From the NCBI GenBank assembly GCA_009809945.1, contig WTPW01001578.1, positions 62,001 to 126,000 of the forward strand: a stretch of DNA of 64,000 bases. The letters are read 5' to 3'. Origin of the DNA: Gigaspora margarita. Taxonomy: Eukaryota > Glomeromycota > Glomeromycetes > Diversisporales > Gigasporaceae. How positions within the stretch are numbered: the stretch's first letter is position 1; every line of letters starts with the position of its first letter. A program made the translations under genes and the position numbers. Below are positions 35,962-47,005 of this stretch, piece by piece. The notes below the pieces were generated by a model. That model made no database searches. It was not told the origin of the DNA and was given only the letters and a program-made list of their open reading frames with translations.

Positions 35962-38300
35962 TTAACGCTTCTTGATATATTTTTCTGCTTGTATCCATAA
36001 ACTACTTGGATCCCTAGCGCTTCGTTCATCATAATACAATTGGTAATCTGCCTGTCCATAGGAAAAATCCATAACTTCATCCGGGTTATTAACGCTATAT
36101 ACTTCAGCAATAGTAAAAGATAAAAGTAAACTTTTAGGAAGAGTTAACCTAGAATCTAAACCATTAAGATTGCTAATATGCACCATAGTTCCACCAGTAA
36201 AACTTGCAAAAGAAAATCTAGTATTTGGAAATCCTCCAACAGATACGGTGGGAACATTAACTTCTGCTAATCGTTGAACTATAAGTGCGCATGATGATCC
36301 ACAAATACCGTTTGTTAAAATAACAAAATTTTCCTCAGTCCACGGAAATTTTGGAGGCACTGGATAATTTAGAAACTCTATTGTTTCATTTCTAAATGCT
36401 TTTGTTGTATATTTAACTTGGGTACCACCGCGTATATATGTATTGTTTCCAATAAATTCATCGACGTTGTTAAATGAAGTATTTGTCTTTGTTGTAATAT
36501 ATGTTCTATAATCGAATAAGCCACCAGAATCATTTGCATTTGAGCCTTCTTTTATAAAAGCTGTAGTCGCATCTGTAACTTTTATATCTTCTGGAAAAAT
36601 TGCTATGCTAGGAAATAAAAGTTTAACGATAAAATCTGCAATAGCTACAAACCCACCACCATTATTACTAAAATCAAAAACTATCAAAAAAAAATATGAT
36701 ATATATTATATTCATTCATTAATTCATAAATAAATAACAACTTGTAACATTTTTTCATAAACAAATTTATATGTTACCTTTTTTATACCTCTATCAGCTA
36801 ATAAAGTAAATCCAACGATTATATCATCCAAGAAACGAATCGTCTTGTTAGAAGTATAATTCGAAGTATCTTCAGTCGAAATCAAGACAATACCAAAATC
36901 TTGTAATACATAAAACCTGGAGATAATTGCATCGAATATTAAGGACGCGTTGCCAACTGAAGTCTCATTAATGTATGAAGATTTGTATTTTGAACTTATT
37001 GGAGCAAAAAATGTTTTGATAGAAGCACCAGTTGGAACTCTCCACGCTTTAGTAATGTTAGAAATTCTATCACTACAATTGAGTGTATAAGAAGTGCTTG
37101 AACCTGTAGGTAATTGAGTTCTAAGCGTAAATGCTTGTCCAAATATTCGGAAGTCCCTAACTCCAAAAGCAAGAGATGCGAGGGCATAATTAAAACGAAC
37201 ACTTAAATCTCTTGATTCTTGTACGTGATTACGAGCAAATTCAGTAATCACGTCAATCGCTGGTTTACCATCTATATATATAACTTGACAATCAATAGTA
37301 CTTGGATCTATTGAGTCATCAAAAACTTTGATTTGCTAAAAATAACAATAATACATGTTAGCACGCATTAGATTATTATTGTATATAATTCTAACCAAGT
37401 TCTTTCAAAATTTTATTTGTCAGTATTCTACTTGTCAATACTCAAATTTAACATAATTAAAACTAGAATGTTTTTTTTTGGTAAAGCATAATAAATGGAA
37501 AAATCGCAAATAGTTTATGCATTTACATATGTACATATGTACAACACGTATGTATGTTAGCATGATATGAAGGATTTACCTGTGTGCCATCTGGTTTAAT
37601 TACCGAATACATAGAGAATTCTTGATAGAAATAAAATGTTGAATAATTTGTAGTACTGAACCTATAATAAGATATATGAGATATAAAGTTTATTCAACGA
37701 TTATACAGAACTATATAGAGCTATACAAAATTATACTGCACTATAGTCTTGAAAATTGAATAGCTTACGCGGTGTGGCCATCCCTCATTTCAGCAATGAG
37801 ATCTTCAACAGCATACTAATATAATTGAAAATTTTTTCATATAATGACAATATATAAATTTTTTTTAAATGATTTATTTTTAACTTACCATAAATTGATA
37901 TTCATATGAATAATTTTTCTTTAGTAATAAATCTAATTCTGATATTAAATCCATAGCTCTAAATGTAAACCCTGATTTTGGATCTTCTTTCGCTTGATCT
38001 AATAAGACATAGAATCCTTTTAAAAGCTCTTTTACTGTTTCGATTGTCTGAATAAAAATTTTTTATTAATACCAATACTACCTAATTTTATTTCTTAAAT
38101 AGCTAAATACCTACCTCATTTGCATTAGTTTGATTAAATGGATTTGATTCATAGCAGGTTTTCACATCGGTGTAATTAATATATTCTACCCCTGAATTAT
38201 AATCGTCAATTGCCTTTTGACACTCATTAGTACGGGAATGAGCACTGAGAGCAAATAAAACAAAAATAAATGATGTAAGATAGTTTAATCTCATTTTCAT
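35962..38300 (-). CDS. Secreted S41-family (tail-specific-protease-like) peptidase, six exons
   Basis: Predicted product about 579 aa, a serine peptidase of family S41, probably secreted. Minus-strand exons: 38300-38115, 38047-37889, 37815-37769, 37661-37580, 37335-36789, 36680-35962; all introns are GT-AG (67-244 bp). Residues 1-22 (MKMRLNYLTSFIFVLFALSA) form a signal peptide, and many N-x-S/T sites follow. EDLIAEMRDGHTA (about 118-131) and VIYIDGKPAIDVI (exon 5) match the N-terminal lobe of fungal S41 proteins. FDFSNNGGG opens the peptidase fold in exon 6, and ILTNGICGSSCALIV near residue 470 holds the likely nucleophile Ser. The conserved-looking tail YYDERSARDPSSLW is present. For intron 5 the donor GAG/GTATAA (36788) keeps the frame, while the nearby AAG/GTAACA (36777) breaks it. 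This is the only convincing intact host gene; homologues are common in mycorrhizal fungi (recalled, not searched). Substrate unknown. Confidence 0.88.
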
Positions 38301-38434
38301 GAAATCATGAAATTAAAAATGAATTAATTTTTTACAAAATTAATTAATTGTAAAGCTATATTTCTTTTATACTTTTACGTGCTAATATATAATTAATACT
38401 GGTAACAGCCTCGATTTGAAGATAAATAGGTTTA

Positions 38435-38534
38435 GAGTTACCACCTCTATCCGGATTAATCTATCCGGATATATACAATGCCATGTGATATAACGTGACA
38501 TAATGTTTTTAAATCCGGATAGAGGTATTAACTC
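38435..38534. mobile_element. 100-bp miniature inverted-repeat element
   Basis: Outer ends 'gagttaccacctctatccgg' and the complement, ending 'ggatagaggtattaactc', form imperfect inverted repeats of about 25 bp around a short core. It lies about 135 bp upstream of the S41 start codon, so it could lie in that gene's promoter. No target duplication was fixed. Confidence 0.6.
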
Positions 38535-39918
38535 AATTTCATATTTTTCTTACTCTCTATATTCGCTATTCTTGGATGATCTTCGCGATCTTCACTTCCG
38601 GAACCTAGATCTTGTTGGATGATCTTCATAATCTTGATAATTCTACATAATTCCGCGCGTAATACCTGTTTCCGGAATTTGGACTGTGTCTTATTGTGTT
38701 TGCTGCTTGCTTTAAGTTAAGGCTTAGATTTGGCTTAATCAACTTCAAACCGTACCCTTCAAGTGATTGATACGTAGATGCAAGTTGTATTCAAAAGTAA
38801 TTAATGTACATAATAAATAAAAATAAGCGTCTTAAAAATAAATTGGAAATGTCGAATAAAACTTTCAAGTCTTCTCTTGATATCACCCAAAACGTAGAAA
38901 CCGGCTCGAGCTATGGTGCTACTTCGTCGGGAAAAAGCGCAACTTTATTAATGATTATTTGTTATACGTACTGAAACTTGAATCATATTCTATTGTCACA
39001 TAATAAATTTTTATAATTTATACTAGTTGACTGCATGTTGTTACGTCCATGCTTTATTAGATACATATCTCAAAGTAAATATTAGAGTAGATCAACCAAT
39101 AACTATATATTATCATTATGAAATTTTTAAATAGGGCAGAGCTGTTACTAGGTCGTTTAGCCTGACTGAGTTCAAAACTCAGACCGTTATGATCAAGATT
39201 GAGCCAGAGGAACTAATTCGTTTATTAAATGAGGCACGTGATATAACTAATTAGGTTTCTTCACGGAGTAATACGTATTATGTCATAAATAACGAATTAT
39301 TTACAATATTAAATTTTTGGTCATATAACGATAATAATTGTAATGAATCATTCAATTTATTTCCAATATATTAAATACGTAAAGATATTTAATTATGACA
39401 GAAGTTTTATATCTGTATATATCATATAAATACTCAAGAATTTGTATACTTTAAAATAATTCGTAATTACATTACAAGCGACAAGTGTGGCAAGCGAACA
39501 AATGTTCAGCATAACCAAATTACCATTAATCCTACTAGAAATCGCCTTGGGGCAGAAAAGGCCTGTGCTTCACTTTACCTTAAAACCTGGTTCGCAACAA
39601 GCTTAATAGAGTATGTAAAAGAAAATTAAAGCAATGCTAAAAAAATAAAATACAATAAAATGTTTCTCAAAGTATAGGTATAGTCAGTACGGTTATATCG
39701 TATCGGGGGCATTAAAAAAAAGATTATCATCCTAAATTCGTGTAACAAACAATTAAAAACTAGTTAGATTCAGCTTAATGGGACCGAAACAGTCTATTTT
39801 AACCAGTTTAACATCCCTAGCTGTTTACCCGGGTTGGCTTGACCCGTACGGGTCAAAATTTTGACGGGCCACGAGTCAAAAATTACCTTGACTCGGGTTA
39901 AGCGGGTTAGTTATATAG
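38535..39918. other. Non-coding, less AT-biased intergenic DNA
   Basis: Composition is closer to gene flanks than to the arrays. Segments such as 'gtagaaaccggctcgagcta' (38897) and 'ccttggggcagaaaaggcct' (39549) look like decayed element DNA, but no gene, tRNA or clear terminus could be fixed. At 39825-39900 repeated 'gacccg'/'cgggt' words (e.g. 'ttacccgggttggcttgacc') recur, related to 41970-42020. Confidence 0.4.
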
Positions 39919-41824
39919 CCCTATAAGAAAAATGTACCGTAAAGGTACGGGGTGGCGGTGTAAAGCACGGGTTTGGTGGCACGGATTAAACCCAGATTTG
40001 GTACGTAAGAGGCTTGGATTGGCACGGATTTTTGGCCCTGAGCATAATGGTTATTGGTTGTTTATTTCTATTGAAAAACCAATGTTACACAGATTATTTA
40101 TATTGTTTACAATAGAGAAATGAACCTGTAAATAGTGTAACGGTTGAATTGGGAGAGCGGTAAAACAATATAGACAATAGTGCCAATTAAAGCTCCAACC
40201 GATTACGGGTAGAAATAAATAGAGTGGTAGTTAAAGGGAGAAGTTTATAATGACAGTGGGTTAATAGAACGAAACGATATTAAAAGTATCGGTAATTTAT
40301 GTTGATGATTAAGTGGAATCGGGGGGAATTAAAGTTATACGAAGTTCAAGGATAACCGGAGTCACGTGAGCAATTTAAAAGAATTAACAAAACTCGTCAC
40401 ACAGAATTCGAGTTATAATAAGCCAATACGAAGTTACAAGTCAATTCAGTCCGTCGAATTGAGTCTCGCAAGGGTTATTAAGGTTAAAGTCGAATTCAAA
40501 AGATAAGGGTTTTACTTTTATTATTAGTGCATTTTTAAAATTGAACGTGAAACTTATTAAATTGAATCGAGAACTTATATTAAATTGGATCGATAACTTA
40601 TATGCAGCTTTATTATTTTCGTAGGTCTTTATATACATTTAATTTTCTACAGCGTCTACGCTGGAAAGTTAGCGTTTACGCTAATAATTTAGCGTTTACG
40701 CGGAAAATTTAGCGTCTGCGCTATAAATTTAGCGTTGACGCTGAAAATTTAGCGCCGACGCGAAATTAAATGCACTGCGCTTTTCCTCGCCACATGCGAT
40801 TCCCTTATTTGTATAACTAATTGTTTCTATCGTAAGAATTAATACCTTACTTATTTAGGACTACTATCAAATTCTAGCGTGTGACGACATGTAGATAAAA
40901 TAATAAACAACTAAAATAAAAATAAAATAATAATATATATAAAAAATAAAAAATTCGAAGTCACTATTTTTAATCCATTACAATAGCTAAAAAAAAAATT
41001 CATAATTAAGTCTATCTGAAATTTTGCGAAATTATAATTTGAAACCGTTTTTTATATAAGCGTTTGGGATCGAATGTTTTCACCAACTTTAATTAGAGAC
41101 GATTTTGACAAAATAGTTGTGTTTAATATAAAACCATTATATTAAGTTTTTATCGTTTAATTTGAAATAACCAAGATAAAATGACATGTTTTTTGGCGTT
41201 AAAGTATTGAACTTCACGTGAGCAAAGTATTATCGTGAAGATGCAAAGATTATCAAATATTATATGAAGTTGTGAATGTAACGATAGGGTGTCGATATTA
41301 ATTTCGACCAATCAGAATTACTGATGATCAGCCAATAAAAACAATTTTCCGTCATGCTGGTGGACCGTATACCCGTACTAATTGGACCGTTAATGACTCG
41401 GGTTTTGCAACACTTTACTAGTCCAAATGGCACGGGTAATTAATGTGAATTAACGTGCTATACCACTGTGATAAAAAAATATATATAGAAGAGATTACAT
41501 AAATTTATATCAACAATCAATATAATATGAACAAACTAACTGCGCATGTATCAAAATTTTGTAAGGATTTTTTTGTTAAGACACCCAGAGCAGTTTCATT
41601 AGTGAAATTATGCGATATCGCAATTTTTTTTAAAAAAATCGTATATTGATCTTTCGCTCTTCGCGTATCATTCCGTGAAATGAAGGTGCCATTACGTATG
41701 ACGTGACATAACGTGCGTACCACTTTTTACAGTGACATTCCGTCAACGTCTCTGTACGTAACACTCCGACCGTGCAATCCCCGACACCAACCCGTACCAC
41801 ACCCCGGACAACTTTTTTATAGGG
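39919..41824. mobile_element. Possible 1.9-kb inverted-repeat element
   Basis: Short inverted ends: CCCTATAAGAAAAATGT (39919) and the complement of CCCTATAAAAAAGTTGT (ending 41824), with TA close to both sides (right 41825-41826; left separated by one G). 'ggtacggggtgg' next to the left end is echoed in inverse at the right end ('ccgtaccacaccccgg'). No transposase frame; open frames at 39932-40123, 40441-40638 and 41517-41723 have no recognised domain. Boundaries are tentative. Confidence 0.4.
40651..40770. repeat. Minisatellite of six exact-length 20-bp units, each a small palindrome
   Basis: Units start at 40651, 40671, 40691, 40711, 40731 and 40751. Each opens with AGCGTnnACGCT or a close variant (AGCGTCTACGCT, AGCGTTTACGCT, AGCGTCTGCGCT, AGCGTTGACGCT, AGCGCCGACGCG) and closes with an A/T spacer such as GAAAATTT. 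The period is invariant, and changes at the arms are partly compensated within the palindrome. Confidence 0.9.
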
Positions 41825-42750
41825 TAGGCAGATGAATACTAATGAATAGATGTGGAAAATGAATGAACTAAGGTTAAAATGTCTTTTTTTAATACAAAAC
41901 CCGAGAATCCAATTTAGATAATATCACAAGTATACATTTTAATATACTAGGACTTCAAGTATTGTGACTATTAACCAGGTCAACCCGGTCAAACCCGGGT
42001 CATTATTTTTTGACCTGGTCACAGCTCTAAAATAGGGTTACCGGCTGCAGAGATGATTGTCATCGATTTATATCGAATAGCCGAGTACAATCAATAAAAA
42101 ATAATCGAGTACGATTTTTTATCGATGCTAACTTGAATGATTAATCGATTTCAGCCGGTAATCGATATCCACTTATTTAACAATTTTCTGATGATTGCAC
42201 CCGGGGTCTCATTCAAGAGCAACAATTTTAAATTGAATAGTACCCGCGGGAACATGTGTAAGAAGCCGGGTACTATATGTGGAGGTATGTCATATGTAGA
42301 TTTGTACCAGTGTTGCACCTCAAAATCACTAGATTGGGATTAGGTAGAATCTCAAACAGTATTTAATAATTTCGGAAAAATACCTCTGATTTGCCATAAT
42401 GTCAACCATTTTGGCATGTATTTTATATTACGGCTAAAATCCCAAACTTTACATGTAAATATCAGGTTTGGGACTCGTCGCATTGTATTCGACCATCTTT
42501 ATTGTATTAAATTAGAGATGATTGTAAGCTTTTTTTGTACTATATTACAATTATAATCTGAGGTAATATTAATAATTTGGGATTTTTGATTTGACTGACC
42601 CTAAAAACGTATGGTATTAAGGTGTGACATTAATTAAGTATGTTAACCAATCATAATATTTTTCATATAACAGATTTTTATGTTAAGCCAACAATACTAT
42701 TATTGCAATTGTTTTGGTTAATTTAATATTGACATAAAATTTAAAGATAA
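41825..42750. other. Non-coding spacer with GGTC/GACC word repeats
   Basis: At 41975-42020 repeated 'ggtcaacccggtcaaacccg' words mirror those near 39830. A frame at 42137-42343 (MCKKPGTICGGMSYVDLYQC) is Cys-rich but short, lacks context and is not called a gene. The rest is featureless. Confidence 0.35.
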
Positions 42751-42780
42751 CTAGTGCGATAGGTGGCGCGAAGCGCCACC
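42751..42780 (-). mobile_element. Possible Helitron 3' terminus
   Basis: On the minus strand the hairpin GGTGGCGCTTCGCGCCACC (42762-42780) is followed by TATCGCA and CTAG (42751-42754), then T. A GC-rich hairpin shortly before a CTRR end inserted next to T is the Helitron 3' signature. The element would extend to the right; its 5' TC end was not established. A plus-strand TCTATTATATTAAAACAA at 42857 looks like a Helitron 5' end but has the wrong orientation to pair with it. Confidence 0.5.
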
Positions 42781-43930
42781 AATCTTATACAGTTTTTAAT
42801 CATAAAACTGTTAAAATTTTTATTGTAAAGTTTATGTAATTATAGCATACACAGTATCTATTATATTAAAACAAATGTTTGTTCATTACGCTATTTACCA
42901 ATTAGAAGATTAATGTGATAAGATATCATGTGATCGAAAAGTAGAATAGCTACATGGCCCTACCCCTCCCTTAAAACACCATTACAGGTGAGAGCATCAC
43001 ATGTGATAGTCAGAAAATAGTGCAGATAAAGGGGATGAAGTGGAAAATTGATGACAAATAAGAGTTAGTATATGTAATGGTATAATGCTTGGAATTAAGA
43101 ATTGGAAGGTATCAAGTAAGTATAAGAATTGGGGATGACGTAATCAAGTCTGCAGGTGCTTGAACTTACTTAAATTCGTGTTTTCGTCCAACTCGCTTCA
43201 AGATGACACATGATTCTATCGTTTCTTCACATACATTCCTTCATGCACATTTCTTCATTTACAACCGGCTTGCTTCAGCAGGAAGGGAATAACCCATTGG
43301 CTACATTCCTATGGCTCTCACAGGATGTCAATATCGTTCTGGCCAAAGTAGTTGGTTAATCATGATTTTGCCAAATTTCAATAAAGCCACCTTCAAACTA
43401 AATTATCTGCCGTTATAGTCCAAATAAATACTGTTAAAATGTGAATATTTTTCATGAAATAATATAAATTTATCATTCATTAGCGTACCTTATATCATAC
43501 TTGTGATTATCTTATCGGTGATATGTAGTCATCTGTGTAGTGATCATGTATATTACGTATATAATTGTTAAATAAGTAGCTGCTTTGAAACCAGGAACAG
43601 CGAAATATTAAATTCAAAGTAATCTTTAAAATTGTAGTAGACTTATATATGTTATAGATACTATTTCGGTTTGATTAATATGTTTTGCCATTGAGTTTTG
43701 ATATGAAAACTCTAAAATATTGCAGCAACCTCATATTAAAAATCAGTGCCAAAATACTTTTAAGCTGGTTTGAAATAGTTTCTACAACTTGCATGGTCAG
43801 GGGCCTGGAATCACTGGCATAATTCTAAACTTGTATAATAATTATTATAAGTTTAAAGCACAATTGAATTATATGAAAATATAAATATAATAAACAACGA
43901 AATATTCAAATAATGTTCTTATTTAATTAC
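42781..43930. other. Non-coding spacer
   Basis: A patch at 43160-43400 is less AT-rich ('tcgtccaactcgcttcaaga', 'acaaccggcttgcttcagca') but has no sustained open frame on either strand. No RNA gene recognised. Confidence 0.35.
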
Positions 43931-44296
43931 CAATCCGGATAAGATCGGCACTATAGCTATATTATTACCATATTTGGAATTGGGGATAAACAAATATATA
44001 AACAATATATTAGTAAATCTGTTTTAGGCCTAATAAAAAGTTTTTTTTATACTAAGTAAATATTGTTTTTGGCTCTAAGTAAAGTTGATGAGCAGGTTCT
44101 TGTGCGTCTACCACCAAAATTTCATTAAAATCAGACTTGTAGATAAGAAGATATGAGTAAAAACGTCTTTAGAATTCTTTAAATCATATAAAAATTTTAT
44201 ATATACAGGCCTGATCTAGATTTTGTACTACCTTGTTTATATATTTGTTTTGCCCCAATTCTAAATATAGAAATAGTGCTGATCTTATCCGGATTG
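43931..44296. mobile_element. 366-bp inverted-repeat element
   Basis: Ends CAATCCGGATAAGATCGGCA (43931) and the complement, ending CTTATCCGGATTG (44296), continue inward as 'tttggaattggggataaaca' against 'tgttttgccccaattctaaa', giving arms of about 80 bp. Flanks are AC on both sides, so the duplication may be AC or a mutated TA. The interior has 'ctctaagtaaagttgatgag', akin to the CTAAGTAAAGTTG motif of other palindromic elements here. Confidence 0.75.
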
Positions 44297-46390
44297 ACAA
44301 TTAAATACCTTAAATATATGATGAAGAGTATTTAGTGTTAATTAAAAAAAAAACAATTGACCGACCCATGTTTTTAGGCTTTATATAATGCAAAACAAAA
44401 ATCGACTTTGTATGGCTTTAGCTATAAACATACCGACTATTGTTGTATTGTGGTAATTTATTGTAAAAAATTTTACAACCATTTTTGTAGCCTTAGAAAA
44501 GACTTCAAGAACTTCGCCTGACAATTTAGCTACTGGGCCACAATTATTAAGGGTTCAGAGATTTAAATGAATGTATTTATTAATACAGGAAGAGCGATTT
44601 ATGCATATCGTGTGTAATAGAATTAAACCTATATTCCAAAAGCTAATTTCCTAAAAAATTAGCTTCCCAATACACAAAGCGATGCTTTTTATATGTTTCC
44701 ATTTAGAATTATCCGATTACCAGAATGAGGTAAGAACTACGACATTTATAAAAAATGTGGTAATAGAAATTTATAATGCAGGAATGTAGTAATTGTTACC
44801 CAGAAATGTGTAATAATTTGATCACAATAATGTAGTTAATGATCTACTAATTAGGAATGATGCTAATGCAGCTCCAAAATTAGTAAATAATGAACTTTCG
44901 AACATTGTTGTAGTGATATGGGTAATTATTTTTGAATTTTATATATTGCGCAACAAACATTTAATAGATAAAATTGGTAAGTCTTATTTAAGTTTTCATA
45001 TTTCTTTAACAACAAAGTCATCATTATTAACTAATAAACTATTTTCATATTGTTTTCCTACAATCTGGTCACATTTTCTGAAATAACCAATAAAAAACAT
45101 TAAAACGCACAAACTCAGAATTAAAGATATAGAGAAGAAGATTAATTTCTTGACAGAGTAATAAATTACTTTGATATTTTTATTGTATTTAGTATTTTGA
45201 TTTATAGATTAGTTAAATTGTGCATATTTAAAAAAATATAAGCAGGTTTTTTTTTACATATTATATAATTATCAGTTTACTTTTTTTTATTATTTACTTA
45301 TTATTAACTTCATACGCCAGAATTTAATTCTTGCACATATTGACTATTTAATTTTAAGCAGGATATATACTATAGTTATGATTCCAAAAGTTAGTCCCCT
45401 GACAGGCTATTTATCTAATGGCACGCATCTGCTAAATGCAACAAAACAAATGTAGGCTTAATTATTATTGTTGGTCGAATACCTTATTTAGTCAAAATTT
45501 TAGACAATTCATGTCAAAATATATTTTAACATGGCATTATTTTTGCTAAAATGCTGAAATTCTAAATTTGACTAAATGTTTAAATAGCTGACTAAATAAA
45601 TAATATATGACTGAATGTCTAAATTAGTAATAAAATAAAATTATAATAAAAATTGTATAAATTCTATTGTACTATGTATATATAATAACTTTTTTTAAAT
45701 ATTAATAAACTGTATTTATAATCTAAGTTTAATAACCTGAAAGGTTAATAAAGAAATGAAATAATTTAAATAAAAGATTAATGTATATTTCACATACGTA
45801 TATATTCATAAATCTATATGAGTTATAGCATATAACAAATAGACTTATTCAAGCTTTGAAGTAATACAACAGATTCAAACCTTCTTGATAAAGGCAAGTA
45901 ACTGTTTTTTGGGAATCTACAAAATAAACAAGTTTGAATACTTGCTAATAAATAAGTTTATATATGTTTTTTTAATTTAGACATTTTGATAATTTAGAAT
46001 TTCGACATTATTTTTAGAATTTTAGCAGACTAAATATCAAATGACAAAATATTTCTACAAGTTCAAAACAATTTCAGCTAACAACATTAACCTTAATCTA
46101 TGTGATATCAGGCTAGTTGCCTGTAGAGGATCTAACTTTTGGGAAATTAAGAGACAACTCATACTATATATGACATTAATTTGTGTTTTACAATCTTAAA
46201 GCTAGTGCTTACTCTTTTTATGGATTTATTTATTATACTAATTAATAAGCATGCATTCTCTAGTAATTTATAATCATGATGCATGTGGATTTATCAACTG
46301 AATAAATTTTGTTTACATCTTAACATATGGAAAAAAATAATAAGAATAAAATGCATTACATGTATGAGATATATTATTATATAGATGCAT
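44297..46390. other. Non-coding spacer of about 2 kb
   Basis: Strongly AT-rich with no sustained open frames. 'aaattttagacaattc', 'aaatgctgaaattctaaatt' and related words (45480-46040) suggest decayed self-similar repeats. Nothing firm can be named. Confidence 0.35.
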
Positions 46391-46395
46391 CTTAT

Positions 46396-46622
46396 ATAGG
46401 TGACAAAATTATTTTGGGTTTTGGAACCTGAAATTAAATTTTTTCCAAAATTGTTTTTAACCTATTTTCTTAAAACCCAAAATTTTTTGATACTTTTTTT
46501 GAATAGAAAAATTATTAGAAATATAAATATATAAACTTTATTTGACTTTTTTTTATAAAAAATTTAAATTATTTTTGGGATCCCAAAATAGTCATTTTTA
46601 AAAATCAATTTTAGTGGCATGT
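46396..46622. mobile_element. About 227-bp repeat element, copy 1
   Basis: Starts 'gtgacaaaattattttgggt' and ends 'aaaaatcaattttagtggc'; the ends are imperfect inverted repeats (GACAAAATTATTTT against CACTAAAATTGATTTT). The interior 'cctgaaattaaatttttt' and 'ttgatactttttt' match the copy at 53893-54747. The target duplication is not clear. Confidence 0.6.
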
Positions 46623-46865
46623 ATAATCTAGCAGGACTCCAAATAATCTATATGAGCTTATATTTGGGCATCATAGTAAATTTTTTTTTGTTAACACTTT
46701 TATATTGGTATATATTATTTATAATTTAAATATTAAATGTAAATTTTAGTCTTTATTATCTTTTTTTGAAATATAAGTCTACTTTTAAACAAGTTTACTT
46801 TATAGTATTCTCTTAAAAAAAAAACTTAATACTCTTCTTTAAAAAAATGTAACACACTTTTCTAA

Positions 46866-46942
46866 AATAAATGTAATATACTTCTCTAAAAAAAAAAAAA
46901 AAAAAAAAAATTCTAAAAAAGCACATTTTTTTAAAAAAAATT
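46866..46942. repeat. A/T-rich simple repeats
   Basis: Repeated 'cttctctaaaa'/'cttttctaaaataaatgtaa' blocks and a run of 22 A residues (46889-46910). Simple-sequence DNA; the minus open frame at 46813-47052 is a by-product of poly-T/poly-A. Confidence 0.6.
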
Positions 46943-47005
46943 AATATTACTTTATATTTTCTATTAGCATATAAGATCATAAAAATTATTCTATTAGTAT
47001 AATTT

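Noticed and set aside
39126-39230. tRNA-like stretch 'ctgactgagttcaaaactca'
   Set aside because: Contains a short stem-loop but no plausible A box, acceptor stem or anticodon arm.
42137-42343. Short Cys-rich frame as a possible secreted peptide
   Set aside because: No signal peptide, no intron-exon context and only 68 codons; chance cannot be excluded.
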